Shown: one piece after another, positions 17,988-30,031 of the stretch
Layout of the letters: every line of letters starts with the position of its first letter
Position numbering within the stretch: the first letter of the stretch is position 1
Program-made: the position numbers and the translations under genes
Notes under the pieces: generated by a model
The model's database searches: none
What the model was told of the DNA's origin: nothing
Seen by the model: only the letters and a program-made list of their open reading frames with translations
DNA from: Phoronis australis
Lineage: Eukaryota > Phoronida > Phoronidae
Reading direction: 5' to 3'
DNA length: 44,672 nt
NCBI GenBank assembly: GCA_002633005.1
Contig: NMRA01000324.1
Span: forward strand, 195,230 to 239,901

Positions 17988-20900
17988 CTGAATTCCTGGC
18001 TGACGTATTGACTGCATCTTGTCTCATCACTTGCGTCTTTACAGTGGTCTACACCATCACACAATGCCACTTCTGAGATACACGTGCCATCGCTGCAAGT
18101 CCATTGAGAGATTGAGCAGCTTCTAGTCGAGTCGCCTGAACTGATTTGACACAAAACACTTAACGGCACCGGAGAGTGATTTGAAAGATCTGCGTCGCAG
18201 CCAACATCGACATTTTTCCAAACAAACACCGGATTTTCAAATACATTGCTCTCCATTATGGGGGATTCCAGTAGTCTACATGTCGATGTTTTTAAGATCC
18301 AAACTGGGCCATATTCGGGGCGGAATCTAAACAATGACAATGATATGTTTGCAGTCATTGTATTCGGCGAGGAGACTACGCCTCCGATGTTTGAGCACAT
18401 GGTGGTGGCTATAGAGTATGGTAAACCAAATCTTCGATGCCTCGTACTAGTTTCAAGTCGGAAACAAACGCCATTGAAATAAGTCCACGACTCGGGGCAT
18501 TTCTTATTGGTGCCATGAAAACCCCATGTTTTTAATGTCGTTGAAAATGTTTCTGGATGCTGCATTGGCTTGCTTGTTTCACAGACTACACTGACGGAAA
18601 TACCCGGATGGCTGCAAGGCACGGAAAACCAGCTTCCACCAACATAAGGATTCTGTACGATCATTACAACACACTTGCTTCCTGGATCATTTAAGGGTTG
18701 GTAATGTTGTTTAGAAGTTAAGGAAACCAAATCATTATATGGACGGAACTTCTTTCTTGTGTAGGGAGCGGCGTTATCCCCGGGAGTGTACCATTTAGAA
18801 TACACAATTGGATTACCATCGTTCCATCGTTTATAGTTCTCTGCGTTAACGTTTAATCCTAGGAATAATGCAACGTAATGTGATTGTGAATATATTTTTC
18901 TTTTCCATTTTGTTTTCAACATCAACATTATGAATTCGTATTCCTCTTTTGTGTTAATGGCAAGTACATTTCTACCCCTGCCGATGCATTTCTCTGAAGC
19001 ACTCTGCCGTATATGAGAAGAATGCATTCTTAGACCTATATGCAGTGTGTAACACTTTTCACTGAAATACACTTCATCTGGCGAAGAACATTGTGGATTG
19101 CTGCCATCTGGCACTTTATCAGGCTTTAGAAGTCTGAAGTCAATTATCAGTGGAGGGTGAAATGTGTATCGGGTTTCATATAGTATCATTATCTGGTCAG
19201 CCGCGACAGTCAACATTTGGAACGGATCTTTGTTGTATTTAGAACATAGCGGTTTATAAACATCTGTGACTGTCGACCTATCCATGTAACTGTAATACAA
19301 GTACGAGTCACTGCTGCACGCCTCCATTATAATTTTTTCAGTGATTTCTATAGTTTCTGACAATTTACAATAGGCGGTAATATTCAATTCGAACTTATAC
19401 GGTCTATCAAATTCCCTGAAACACGTCTGCGCAGTTATGCCGTAGGTTAATATCCAGAAAACATTGCTAGTACTCTCGGGCTGGTGTAAAGATCCGCAAG
19501 CCGACACTAAATTAAAGTCATACGTTTTAGTCGTTCTGTATGGCTGGTATATATCGCAACTACGTTTCATAGATAAGTCGGACTCGAGTATGTCAAACAC
19601 AAACAGAAAATTTAGCTTCGACCACCCACGCCGTGAATGAATGCGCATAAGGCGTAAGTGATCCCCCGAAAAGTTTAAGACTAGTTCTTTTGACATGTAA
19701 TGGGTTTCAACCTGTAAGCATTCTGGTAGTTTGTTGACAAACGAAATGTAGTGAAAGCAATCTTGATTTTTCAACATTGTCATTGTGTCTGTGAATCGTT
19801 TGTAAACGTTAATGCCAGAAATATTTGGACTAATCCGTAGGTTAACGTCCACTAACTCATATCCCCTTGCGAATATATTTTGTTGCACAGCCAGGCAGCT
19901 TGCTATGGGTAACTGTATGTTAACAATGTTGTTTCGGACCATAATTCCACGGCACTCGAATTCTTCGATGTAAGCAAGAAATTTTGAATTTTTGTATCCG
20001 AGTACCAATGAGTAGTATACAATGGTTAGGTACGGTGAAGAACTTACAAAAGACGATATGATATGACCCGCTGTAAAATTTGAATTGTTTGCTGAAAAAT
20101 TTCCACATATCGGCCCAACAGCGTCAGAAGTCATGTTTACCCCATCGTATAAGACCAATCCTTGATACCCACAGTTCTCGTGCGCTATCAAATGAATTTT
20201 GGAAAAGAGAAGCTTTAAAAAGAATTTTTTTCGCCTAGTTTCAAAACGCCAGACACAATGTGTTGGCCCAAATCCGTCCCTATCAGAAAAAAATGAAAGC
20301 TTTAACGGAATACGACTTACTGTGTTTACGTCTTTGATTTTTGCAAAATAATGACATGTCGAGTGGTTTTGATTCCTTTTACCCTCGTATGAAATGACTA
20401 TCGATAAATCATTTGTTACAGTACGTGTGTCTAGCTTAACTTCTAATAACCCATGGAATATTTTTGCATTGATAGAGTGATTCGGATTGGTTACGTTTAC
20501 CAATAAAATTTGAGTACTTTGCATGGAAGACAAAGCTCTCGGTCCTTCATAAAATGACAAGTGAAACTCTAGCATTGGTCTTACATTTCTCACAGAGACA
20601 AAACTCTGAAGAACAAGATTATATGGAACAGCAATATACCACAAATACAAATAAAGCATCCGGGTGTGCTTTGCAAAAGAAAACGGCGGATCTTTATAAA
20701 GTATTTCTCTCTTATTTGGTTTAGATGATGTGCTATCGAAATTCACCAATCCAACACCTTTTTCAAGTACTACAAAATGCCACAATTTGTAAGTGGCGTT
20801 GAATTGCCAGCCAACTTGTCTCAATGTAATAGTTATCAAAAGCGCCCTACGCGAGGATGATACATTCCACGGATCTTTTTCACCACACGCCTTTTCGATT

Positions 20901-21586
20901 AGATAAAAAGTCTGATTTCTTGCCTCATATATCTTCATGTTTTCTGTTGAGCATCCGGGAGTATTGGTTGATGTAACAAATTGCGAAATGAGGACTTCTA
21001 TAGTGTGGTCAGGAAGTCCACTGATGTTCCAACTACACTTCAATGGGAATGTCACTGTTGTTTTGACACTTGGTTGAAAAATTCCGATATTTCCAACTGC
21101 TTCAGACACCGTGTGGTAGCAAAGATGCGACGTTTCCTCCAGCAACAGGGACGTGTCAACGACCAGAAAAAGGCGGACGCGAACCGAAGGGTACTTCCGA
21201 TATAGTAAAATTGACATGTTATTGTTTGTTGTAAAAACATCTTTGATTGATGGCCTCGTACATAACAAATGTCTGCTACCGTTTGTAAGCAGTTGTACAT
21301 TAGCCACATTGCAGCTAGCATTGTTTTCAAAATGAAATTCAACAACCATTAAAGTGGCAGTAAAGCCTTTAGGAACTTCAACAAACCATCTGGTTTCGTT
21401 TTCTTGTGCTCTATTTGTATTCGTATATCCAAAGGATATTTCCTTTCTTGTAGCTGAACTGTGTTGACAGCACACAAAAAATAATGCAAATGTCCATCCC
21501 CCGAACATGTGCAGCATCATATGGCTTTGTTGTTTTCTCCAAAATATTGTTCTAACAAGACGTAAGACATGACCCACGAATAACAT
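17988..21586 (-). CDS. Secreted or membrane-tethered CUB-like / C-type-lectin-like / LDLa receptor protein (paralogue B, large exon)
   Basis: One exon encodes about 1,200 residues. A signal peptide lies at about 24-45 (MLHMFGGWTFALFFVCC, cleavage near HSSA), so Met23, Met24 or Met27 may be the true start rather than Met1. CUB-like regions lie at about 184-275 (C184, C212, C234) and 444-545 (C444, C472, C494, C545). Residues 550-830 have no named domain. CTLD1 is at 833-1002, with the WNDGNP and GSWFSVPC blocks and closing VCE; the EPN/QPD sugar motif is not visible. A degenerate CTLD2 is at 1030-1147. LDLa is at 1157-1191 (six Cys, CDGVDHCKDASDE). There are many N-glycosylation sites. The exon ends CAG|GTAATA, so the stop at 17984-17986 is intronic and a 3' exon is missing. 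Such proteins act at the cell surface or in body fluid, often in recognition; the ligand is unknown. Confidence 0.88.
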
Positions 21587-22289
21587 GCCGCGCTAGTGTT
21601 CTGTGGCCAAGCTTCAATTGCCAACGGTTTTGTGCATAGAAAAAAGTCTAAAATCGATTTTATTCGCTCAGAAGCGCAAACCCGGAACTGAAAAATAAGT
21701 TTACAAAGCTCTCATCTTTTTATGGCTCACGATTGGACTCTACAAGTTCTGACGCGATCAAAAAAGGCCAACAAACCACAAACAATGAATTGCGCGATAC
21801 TCCCACTGAACGTTAATGAATAGACATTATAAAAACAAGATGTTGAAATGAATATTGTGCCACAAACATTTTAAATGACGTTAATAAAACCAGTATTATT
21901 GTACAAAAACGTTGAATTACAACCATCTTGCGAATAAGCAGATAGGTAAGAGGGTTGTTGAAGCTCTGTTAACAACGAGGACGTACACGTTGAGTATTAA
22001 ATCAATCAAATGAATTCACAATTTACAACTTTGGAAACTTGTTTACTTTGTTATGTGACAAAATGTTCTCTAATTGTGGGTTTAGCGGTTCAAAAGGTTA
22101 TCTTTGTTTTTTGAGTTTGGCAGGCCGGAAAGAAAATTGTCACACTCGGTAGAAACACTAATTAACAGAAGGTGAATCTGATTCGTTTTTAATGTTGTGA
22201 ATTACTTTAGTTGATAAAACTGAACGGCTCATAACGCTTTCCTCATCCAAACTCTGTGTCTCAAAGCTCCTTGATCAGCGCTCCTTTAA
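21587..22289. other. 5' flank of paralogue B
   Basis: The first 120 bases are homologous to 32010-32170 (see the orphan 5' relic), so this is promoter or 5' UTR sequence shared by the gene family. No strong TATA box is evident; TTTTTATAATG occurs on the minus strand near 21830. The remainder is AT-rich and unassigned. Confidence 0.45.
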
Positions 22290-22560
22290 CTACTTCTGCA
22301 TTCATCTGCTTACACACAATACGACTGCGTCACGAACTACCGTCCTAATTGCCACTCCATGTAACAACTACAATTCCCTTCCACTGGACAGCAAATTTGT
22401 TGACCACAATCCAACGTGTAAGTAACGTCTGTAAGTTGACCTTTGGCCAGGCGAAGATCTTCTGTGTTGTTGTCTCCTCTGCACCATCTCTGCTTCTTGG
22501 TGTTTTAGTATGGAGATATGGATGATGATATGAATAAAGTGGCGCCCACATTTATAGTTG
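22290..22560 (-). repeat. Relic related to 42160-42330 (possible LTR/leader fragment)
   Basis: On the minus strand the bases from about 22395 to 22305 (CAGTGGAAGGGAATTG, then GGACGGTAGTTCGTGAC) match 42281-42185 (CAGTGGAAGAGAAG, then GGACTGTCGTTCGTTAC) in the same order. A TTACA followed by TGG occurs here (about 22362), as at an LTR/primer-site junction, but only part of the unit is shared and no pol is adjacent. The open frames inside are not supported. Confidence 0.35.
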
Positions 22561-23439
22561 ACCACCTTAAAACTAAAACCGGTAATAATTTTCGTTAATG
22601 ACTGGCAATAGTACGGCTACTGACTAACAAAATAATCAGCGGATTCAGAGCTATCAACTCAACTTGGAAAGTTTTCTGACAGGGATAGCATCTACTCGTT
22701 TCTTGTGATTTCGTTTCCAGTATTGCATCTAAGTGATGCCGATTGGTTCAATAACATGCTTGCGAGGAGTGATAACGAAAAACGCCAACCAAGTTATGAA
22801 TGTACTCAGCACTGAATCTCGTCACTACAAGTTCATATTATCAGGGCAATAGGAAGCGACGGGCCGTAAAGCATGTGTCCTCCCAAATTTGCAGGCATCA
22901 AGATTAAATCATCAAAAACACAAAACATTCGTGCTTAGCGCAGAAGTATTAAGACATTCCACTCAAATAACTAAAAATATGAAAAATACAATGAGATTGA
23001 CTGCCATCCAACGGGTGGAATTTTGAACAAGTGAATACCACGATTTGTGAATTACCCAAAAGGATTATTTCCGATGCTTAGTTGTACAATGATACTTAAT
23101 TTTTCCCACAGTATCACAAGAATAGTATTTCTTTTCAGGATCGTTACTAGGAGTTCTTTTTAAGGAACTCGTACATGTCGAAAACACTGTGAAGGCTACG
23201 GTTTGCAATGACCATGTGTTATGGAATGGGGGTACTCAACGTACTTGCAACAATCAACAAAATTTCAGCGTTTTTTGTAGTTCAGCTTTAACCCGTGAAC
23301 CGTTATACATGTAGGTACCTCTGAAATCGCAACAATACATCGAAATACGAATGCCCCGTTTCCAGTCTTCCCCGGGTACCCGTCAAAAATCGGCGAGAAT
23401 GTTTGAGGAAAATGCTTATAACAATCCGTTTCCATGAAC
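22561..23439. other. No supportable gene
   Basis: AT-rich sequence without convincing exons or repeats. Confidence 0.5.
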
Positions 23440-23960
23440 AATTTCGTTACATTCTGAATTAGATGTTTATGTATTTACTAAAATCAACAGATTCATGGAT
23501 TAGATTTGCAAATTAGAAGCTAATCTTGTAAGAATTGATGATGTTTCAGTGAACTTGTTTGCAACTTGAAATACCGTATCGGATATCCACGTAGTGAAGT
23601 AGACTTACAGTAGATTATGTTCGCCTATATAGAATAACTCGCAAAGACAAGGGCGACATTCAGACAGATCCCAAATCAAATGACAATAAATGCATTGCAT
23701 TTGACTTAGGTAGAAGATTTGTCGTTGAAACTCACAAACATGACATCTAAGAGAAATTGGTCATTAAATCGAAATAACAGCATTGCTCATGGAATCGATT
23801 GTTGGTTTTTGATTTACATGTTTATGTATCTACGAAGAGCGAATGACTCGTAGATTATTTCTTGACAATTAGAAGCTAATTTTGTAATAAAATACGATGC
23901 TTCAACAAGGAATTTTGAAACAGCCCCAAATAAAATGAGCATTTCCTGAAACTGGATCAT
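23440..23960. repeat. Diverged tandem duplication (about 350-bp offset)
   Basis: Blocks around 23465-23560 (TTTATGTATTTAC, CAAATTAGAAGCTAATCTTGTAA) recur at 23820-23910 (TTTATGTATCTAC, ACAATTAGAAGCTAATTTTGTAA). A CCCAAATCAAATGA/CCCAAATAAAATGA block follows in each unit, but closer in the second, so the second unit carries an internal deletion. Confidence 0.6.
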
Positions 23961-24660
23961 AATAAAATGAATCTTGACCTCAGAGCCAGCACAGACGGTT
24001 AGGAAGGAGATATGAGCTAAGCTACCCGTCTGAAGTGAATCATAGCTGAGTTGACCAACGACTAGCTTTAGTGCATCGAATTTCGCATTTCCACACTGTT
24101 AGATCTCAGCTACAGTTACTTAAGGCAGCTCCCAGCTACCCGCCTGTGCGCTGGTCCCAGACCCATTCTGTCTGAAACTTTGTTGGTTCACGGTTACTCA
24201 AACCCTGATGACTCAGTGCATCCGTTGGGACAGCACCCCCACCTATGGCGGACGTGGGGGATTCGGTTCAAATATGGCGGCATCCGGAGAACGGGGGGAG
24301 GGAGGTGGAACTGGTAGTAAATTTGGTGGTGATAAATCTGGCGAAGTCGAATTGGTTTGTGTCTCACCTACATGTATAACTTTGCCTTTCTACGGCCCTG
24401 ATTAGACACAGTTAGCAGAACTTCGGGCGAGTCTTGTATTAGTTTTTATTTTTTGAATGGAAGCTATAACTTACTTGTATGACCTATGTCATTGGCTGAA
24501 CACATTCATGTATTCAGTGAAAGATCTAGAATGTCAAGAGGGGGTGGGACCCAAGCACAATCTGTAAACGGCAGTTGTTTGCTTCAGGCCCGGAAAGCCC
24601 AAAAACGACACGTTGATGGCGTATAGTTATATCAGACGGATTATAGTAAACACTGACATT
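23961..24660. other. No supportable gene
   Basis: It contains a GC-richer patch at 24225-24330 with an ACCCCCAC...GTGGGGG inverted pair, and a 65-codon frame (24208-24405) with Gly-rich low complexity that I do not regard as a gene. The rest is unassigned. Confidence 0.45.
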
Positions 24661-24691
24661 CTTATTTATGAGGAATAGTCACATGTGCGAG

Positions 24692-24786
24692 GTATAAAAC
24701 TCAGGTGACCGTACGTGTACAGAAAATCTATGTTAGTGTGTATCAACAAAATGGAGGGAACTTCAATCACCGGGACCTGCCTGTGA
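24692..24786 (+). promoter_or_regulatory. Possible TATA promoter and first exon
   Basis: GTATAAAAC at 24692-24700 is followed about 55 bases later by an ATG in good context (ACAAAATGG, 24751), a short frame MEGTSITGTCL, and CCTGCCTGTGAGT, which resembles a splice donor. This spacing is what a TATA-driven first exon would show. No downstream exon was found, so this is only a candidate. Confidence 0.25.
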
Positions 24787-24860
24787 GTCCGCCAAACTTT
24801 AACGGGATTTCAATCAACCCCTGACTACTGAATGGGAGGCAGGAGGTCAAATTGTGAGTG

Positions 24861-26279
24861 TATTAAGTTAATTAAAGTCATAAGTTTCTATTATTCTCTT
24901 AAGATTAGTCTTATGAGGTTGATATCATAGTGATCACCACTTCCCTGTTGCTTAAGAGGCCTGGAACGTGATTAACAGGCTAAATTGCAATGTTGAAAGT
25001 GGTTCTCTGCCACTAAAACAGACTTCAACCTGCTCACCAATAACTTTAGTTAGAGTTTGTTTGTAATGTATTTTAATGTCTGTTGACATCAAAAGCATTT
25101 TCTTTTAGTTTCAAATTTGCAAAAAAGCGATCTGTCAACTCCTTGGTTAATCATGTCTCTTTGGCAGGGGAAGAAATAGACGTAACACATTTCCCTTACA
25201 CGGAAAATGTGACCTTTTACCTCTAATGACTTTAACTAACTGGATGTGAGCGCATTCGCGCATTTATCATAATTGGGAGGAGATTACAGACTCTGTGATA
25301 ACCACAAAAGACATTTCCATCGAGTGCTTTTCAAAAATAGTAAATTTTGAGCTTTTTCTGGAAATTTTCCACAGGGAAAAGGAGTTTCTCTTCATTAGGC
25401 GTTAAGAGATGGTACTTTCGTCAGGAATTACTTAAAACATATTATTGAAAAGCTACCGTGTTCCATGACTGTCTTACAAGTACGATTTACACTAGCCTTT
25501 TAAAAGCAAGTTCATACAAAGACATGATTTTTCACACGTCGTCTCAATGACGTTCAACATCGGGCTTACGGAGACAATTTTCGAACTTTTTAGCAGATGA
25601 GTCCAGCAAGTGCTAAATAAAACACATTCTGCTTTACTACTTGCGTCCATTTCTTTAGTTACAATGCACACCTAGATCGTTACATTGCGTTAACTTTAGC
25701 AAATGAACTTTGATGACACACACGCGCTCGCTCATTTTTGTCGTGTTGCGGGGTACGATCAAGCGTAGATTTGGACTTACTCTGCGGGTAATCCCGACTC
25801 CACTGGAACTTACAAATCACAGGGACGTTACTTGGAAAATTTAAGGAGGGCTTCGGGTGAGTAATTGAGTTGAAACTGTATCTTTGTTCAATAATTCAAC
25901 TTGCCCTATCGACGATCTCACCGCAGTGACTCATCAGGCGGCGAGTTTTGAACCTGGGATTTCAGCATAATTTTCTAAAAAGTGATCGTAATTTAACAAT
26001 GAAGTTTGATAGAAACTCACCACAGTTTTGTAGAAAGCCTGTCATACGTTACAGATACGTCACAGGGCGTAAATGTGATGATTTCTAGCTTACGGTTTCA
26101 CCGTCTTAGGTTGCGCCTCCCCGAAGCGAATTTTTCTAAGCGCCCTGGACTTTTGTTAGGGCTTATACGGTACCCAAGCTAGAGTGTCAACACCATCAGC
26201 CAGCAGTGTCCACAGGCAATGCAATTACCTGCAGCTGGAAGGTTTCTATGAAAACAACGCTGCTGGATTTTAATGTTCG
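24861..26279. other. No supportable gene
   Basis: AT-rich sequence; no exon-like open frame, repeat or RNA gene seen on either strand. Confidence 0.5.
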
Positions 26280-26720
26280 CGACCTGGTCGACTTAAGTTT
26301 GCCAAACCTCATGCTTTTCAAAACTTAAGTTTCTCACGAACATAAATTCTAAAAACTGAACTTGCAAAAAACCTATTCCAAGATACATAAGTTTTTGAAA
26401 CAGCCAAGTTTCAGAATCTTGCGTTTTTCAAAAAATTAGTAAATAAAACAACAAGAATGGATCAACTGAAATTTGAAATTTTCGGAGGTAACAACTTCCT
26501 TTATCAACAAAAACAGAAATAAAGTAAAATCAAACACGAAATGACAATTGACATATAAGATATGGTGTAATGAAAATGATACATTTTTGCGTAAAAAATT
26601 CAATGACATATTTTAAGTTTTTATGTTCAATCCATGAGGTTCTATTGTATTCAGTTTGTNCAAAAAATTAAGTATTTAAGAGCAAGACTTAAGCAAAACT
26701 TAAGTTCTCAAAACAAGAGC
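26280..26720. repeat. Cluster of the AAAACTTAAGTTTT palindrome, block 1
   Basis: Repeated partial copies of a self-complementary ACTTAAGT core lie at irregular 20-60 bp spacing (near 26290, 26327, 26388, 26685 and 26698), separated by A- and T-rich sequence. A single N occurs at 26660. This looks like a degenerate minisatellite and is non-coding. Confidence 0.5.
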
Positions 26721-27529
26721 TAAAATTCAGCTGAAATTGCAATACGACAAATATTCTGAAAATTGAAATTTACGCTAAATTAAACAAGAGTGGAGTAGAG
26801 TAATACATTTAATATTTGTTATACATCATCCAAAAACAGTAGAGTTTTACTAAGATTCCATACAATGAAGTCAAAACAAAGTCAGGCTAATAACATATTC
26901 ACTGGTGTATCTTTCGCAGTCCTTGACAATATATGAGAATTGAGGGATCAAAAATGGAATGTATAAACAGAAAGCACAAAGTACCAAATCTTGAAACACA
27001 TCCAATGAAGTACTAGGCTACATGCCCAGGAAGGACTACAACAAAAGTCTATGCTGAAATTACACCAATGACACCAGAAATAACACATGGCATAAGATTG
27101 AGAAGCCAGGAATATCCCCAACTGATAGAGAAAAGAGCATAAAATAAAACACAGAACAGGTAACTAACAGTTTGTCCGGAAGAGTTACCAACGTGATTCT
27201 GGGAAAGCAATGACAGGTTGTTCCTGCAATTCCTAGGCAAGAAATGGTGCACTCTTCTGGTCAGGTACAAGTGTCTGATTTGAATACACGCTGGGTATTA
27301 TTGTGCAATTATGCCGCTGTTGGTCGCCAGATATTCCTCTACATTTAGATTTACAAAAAACTGCCATAGTTATTTTTTAAATAAGTCAAGATGTCGTTGT
27401 TTTGTGGCTTGTATTTATATGCATGTTAAGGAAACGTTCGGCAAAACGAATTTGTCCATTTTAAATGGATTCAGTTTTATTAAATACTGGGTTATACGTA
27501 AGTAAACAAGAATTTTTTTCCTGGGAAAA
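26721..27529. other. Non-repetitive stretch between two palindrome clusters
   Basis: No supportable gene. The 73-codon (27049-27270, minus) and 64-codon (27311-27505, plus) frames have no recognisable domains or splice context. Confidence 0.45.
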
Positions 27530-27930
27530 ATTGGGAAAACTTCGAGCACTAAGAGTCTAGTATCACACAATATTCAAATTTTCAAAACTTGAAAAAGTAA
27601 GTTTTGATTACATAGAAACCATATAGTTCTCAGAATAGTAGGTTTTCCATACGAAAAACTTTTAAAGTCAGGAAAACGTTTATAATAAGAAAACTTAAAT
27701 TTTGTTAAAAACTTAAAAGTTATCAGAAACACCTAAGTTTTGAAAGCATGAATAACAAGTTAATACTTGAAACTTAAATTTTTATGTGAAAACGTAAGTT
27801 TTGTACCTGAAAAAAACTAAGCTCTCTGAAAAACTTACAATGAGGACGAAAAACTTTAAAAGCTGAACATCTTTTAAAAACCGAGGTTTTTGTAAACACT
27901 TATTTTGAAAAGGATGTCATTTTTATTTTT
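27530..27930. repeat. Cluster of the AAAACTTAAGTTTT palindrome, block 2
   Basis: Variants of AAACTTAAATTTT, GTAAGTTTTG and AAAACTTAAAAG recur every 20-35 bp from about 27585 to 27900. They match block 1 (26280-26720) in motif and composition but are more degenerate. The two blocks flank about 0.8 kb of ordinary sequence. Confidence 0.5.
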
Positions 27931-28529
27931 TTCTGTCAAATACTTAAGAACTGTAATGGATTGGTTATACTTTTTGTCTTATATTTTTCAAACAAAAAAA
28001 AATTCCTGTCTGCACAAGACACTGTGATTTACCATTTTGAGAGGATATCTATGACTTACTGTTGCAGAAGAGTCTACCAGTCATGAAACAACAGTCACGA
28101 AGTGACCACCACAGACTACTCACACTATAGACGGCATGCCACGAGAGCTCATGTCGTCAAAAGATACATCAAGCGGCAGCAGTGGTTCAGGTCTGCCAGC
28201 AGCTTCAAGTAAATATATCACGTAACATTGTGTAATGATGGTTGTTTCGTCATGCACCAGGTCTGAAAACCATACATGTGGTTTATTGGAATTGAAATCA
28301 CTAAGAACCGTCCATCTAGGAAACATTGGTTATTTCAATGAGCATTTTCAAGAAATTGAAAACATAAATGAATTAACATGAGACGCAGGCGGTATTAGCT
28401 TGACTCCAACATGCGATATAAGAGTAAGAAATACGACACTTGTAACACAAGGCTTTGCATGGGCAAGAAAACTAGGGCATTCAAGGAGAGCGAGGTGAAA
28501 CTTGTAACATTTCAAAATTTGCGAGTGGG
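27931..28529. other. No supportable gene
   Basis: AT-rich spacer before the zinc-finger relic. The 97-codon frame starting at 28411 runs in a different frame from the zinc finger and is not supported. Confidence 0.4.
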
Positions 28530-28692
28530 AAACCTTTCATGTGTGGACATTGTGCTACTGTGTTTGTACAGTCTAGTGGCTTACAAAAACACATGCGAAC
28601 TCACACAAGTGAGAAGCCCTACAAATGTCAACAGCGTGTTACTGGGTTTGCACCATCAGAGTGTTCAAAGAATTGTTCAGGGCGCCCTTAAG
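28476..28692 (+). pseudogene. C2H2 zinc-finger relic
   Basis: In the frame that reads KPFMC at 28530, one complete classical finger is present: C-x2-C-x12-H-x3-H ([21 protein letters not shown]), followed by the typical linker TSEKPYKC (TGEKP-type) and then a broken second finger whose second cysteine is lost. The frame runs from a stop at 28473-28475 to TAA at 28690-28692. Classical fingers of this type bind DNA in transcription factors. Only one finger survives and no neighbouring fingers are recognisable, so this is a decayed gene or processed fragment. Confidence 0.7.
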
Positions 28693-30031
28693 CAGATACA
28701 TTGATATAAAGACCAGTTAAGCACGAGCCTGCAATGCTTCCGTACCAGTGGGACCCACTGAAAATAATATAACAGCCTTGTTATTGGAACATTCCTAGTA
28801 CCTAACCTTAAACAGGTACTCAAATATCAAAGATATTGACGTTTAATCCTGTCCACACCACGACATAACGATGTCTACCTATAAACGTTACAACAACGGC
28901 GTCAGTAATCATAACGAGTTTTAACAGGTTACGTCAAAAATAGAGTTTGTTGATCACGAACCTCATCACCAAGACTGTGAAAACTCTAGATATTAACTAT
29001 TTACTCACGGAAAGTCGAAAACCTGTTGTCTTTCAATTGCTATTTAGTGTGAAAACAATTTGTCAATTTTTTGGGTGACGTGGATATCCTTTTTGGTGGA
29101 AGAATACACTGTATATTAAAAAGTAAAGTACATTGACACATCCTCGCAACTGTATCATTAACGTGACCATTTCCATTTGAAAGGCACATTGACAGCCGAG
29201 TAACGATTTCATTAACACCGCTCACTTCATTTGATACAAAAGCTCAATATGTAATCACAAAATTTACTTATTAATATTGACGAACATATCTAAAGAACCT
29301 GGAGTGTTTTAGCCTGAATTAATCACTCAACAGAGGAAGGGATGGGATGCCAATGAGTCGTTTAAGCGAAGAAACGCAAAAATATGCTTTTACCTTAATT
29401 TTGCATTGAACGGTTGGGAATGGTACTTTTGTACTTCACCTTTTATGTTAGTCCCAACCTTTGCATTATTTCCTGTAGCCGATTATGTGACTTAATTAAA
29501 GAAATAATTCAGAAAGTATTAACATACCTGATTCGAAAGGTATCCAAACAAGTATGAACAAGTATTTCAAAATAGCATGAGATAGGTATATGTCAACAAG
29601 CCTTGTTTAACGTATGGCAAACACTCAACTGCTATCAAAAATAATCTCTTGACTTTTTACATCCTACTCATTTATTCACTCTAGTAGATATTGGCGAAGA
29701 TGGATTGCCGTTCAGCCGTTAGCCAAAGAACTCAATTGTATTTCAAGTGTACAACTATGTACTTCAATAGCACTAACAATGGCAGCAATTCAAACCCGAC
29801 CTCATTGAAACAATGACGAGCATTTTAAATTGAACATTTTTGAAATTACTTCTAACCTGCCTTATATTACTTGCCGTTTGACTCTTCTATACCAAACATT
29901 GTTGACTTACTCGAATAAATGTCAAGTCTTTGCAGTTTTGGTAATTAGTTTTTGGAAAACGCATAAGATCACTACGACTTGTGATATCAACACTGATCGG
30001 TACCATCACCACTTTGTGTCGTCAGTTATCC
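28693..30031. other. No supportable gene
   Basis: AT-rich, no exon-like structure. The short frames on both strands lack domains and splice context. Confidence 0.5.

Noticed and set aside
18246-21345. Frames on either strand overlapping paralogue B
   Set aside because: Shadows of the 1,200-codon frame, without domains.
24208-24405. 65-codon Gly-rich frame
   Set aside because: Low complexity from a GC-rich patch, no start or splice context; nothing supports translation.
26660-26660. Single N as a rearrangement breakpoint like that at 15791
   Set aside because: The repeat-rich sequence looks continuous in composition on both sides and no paralogous copy shows a break here.
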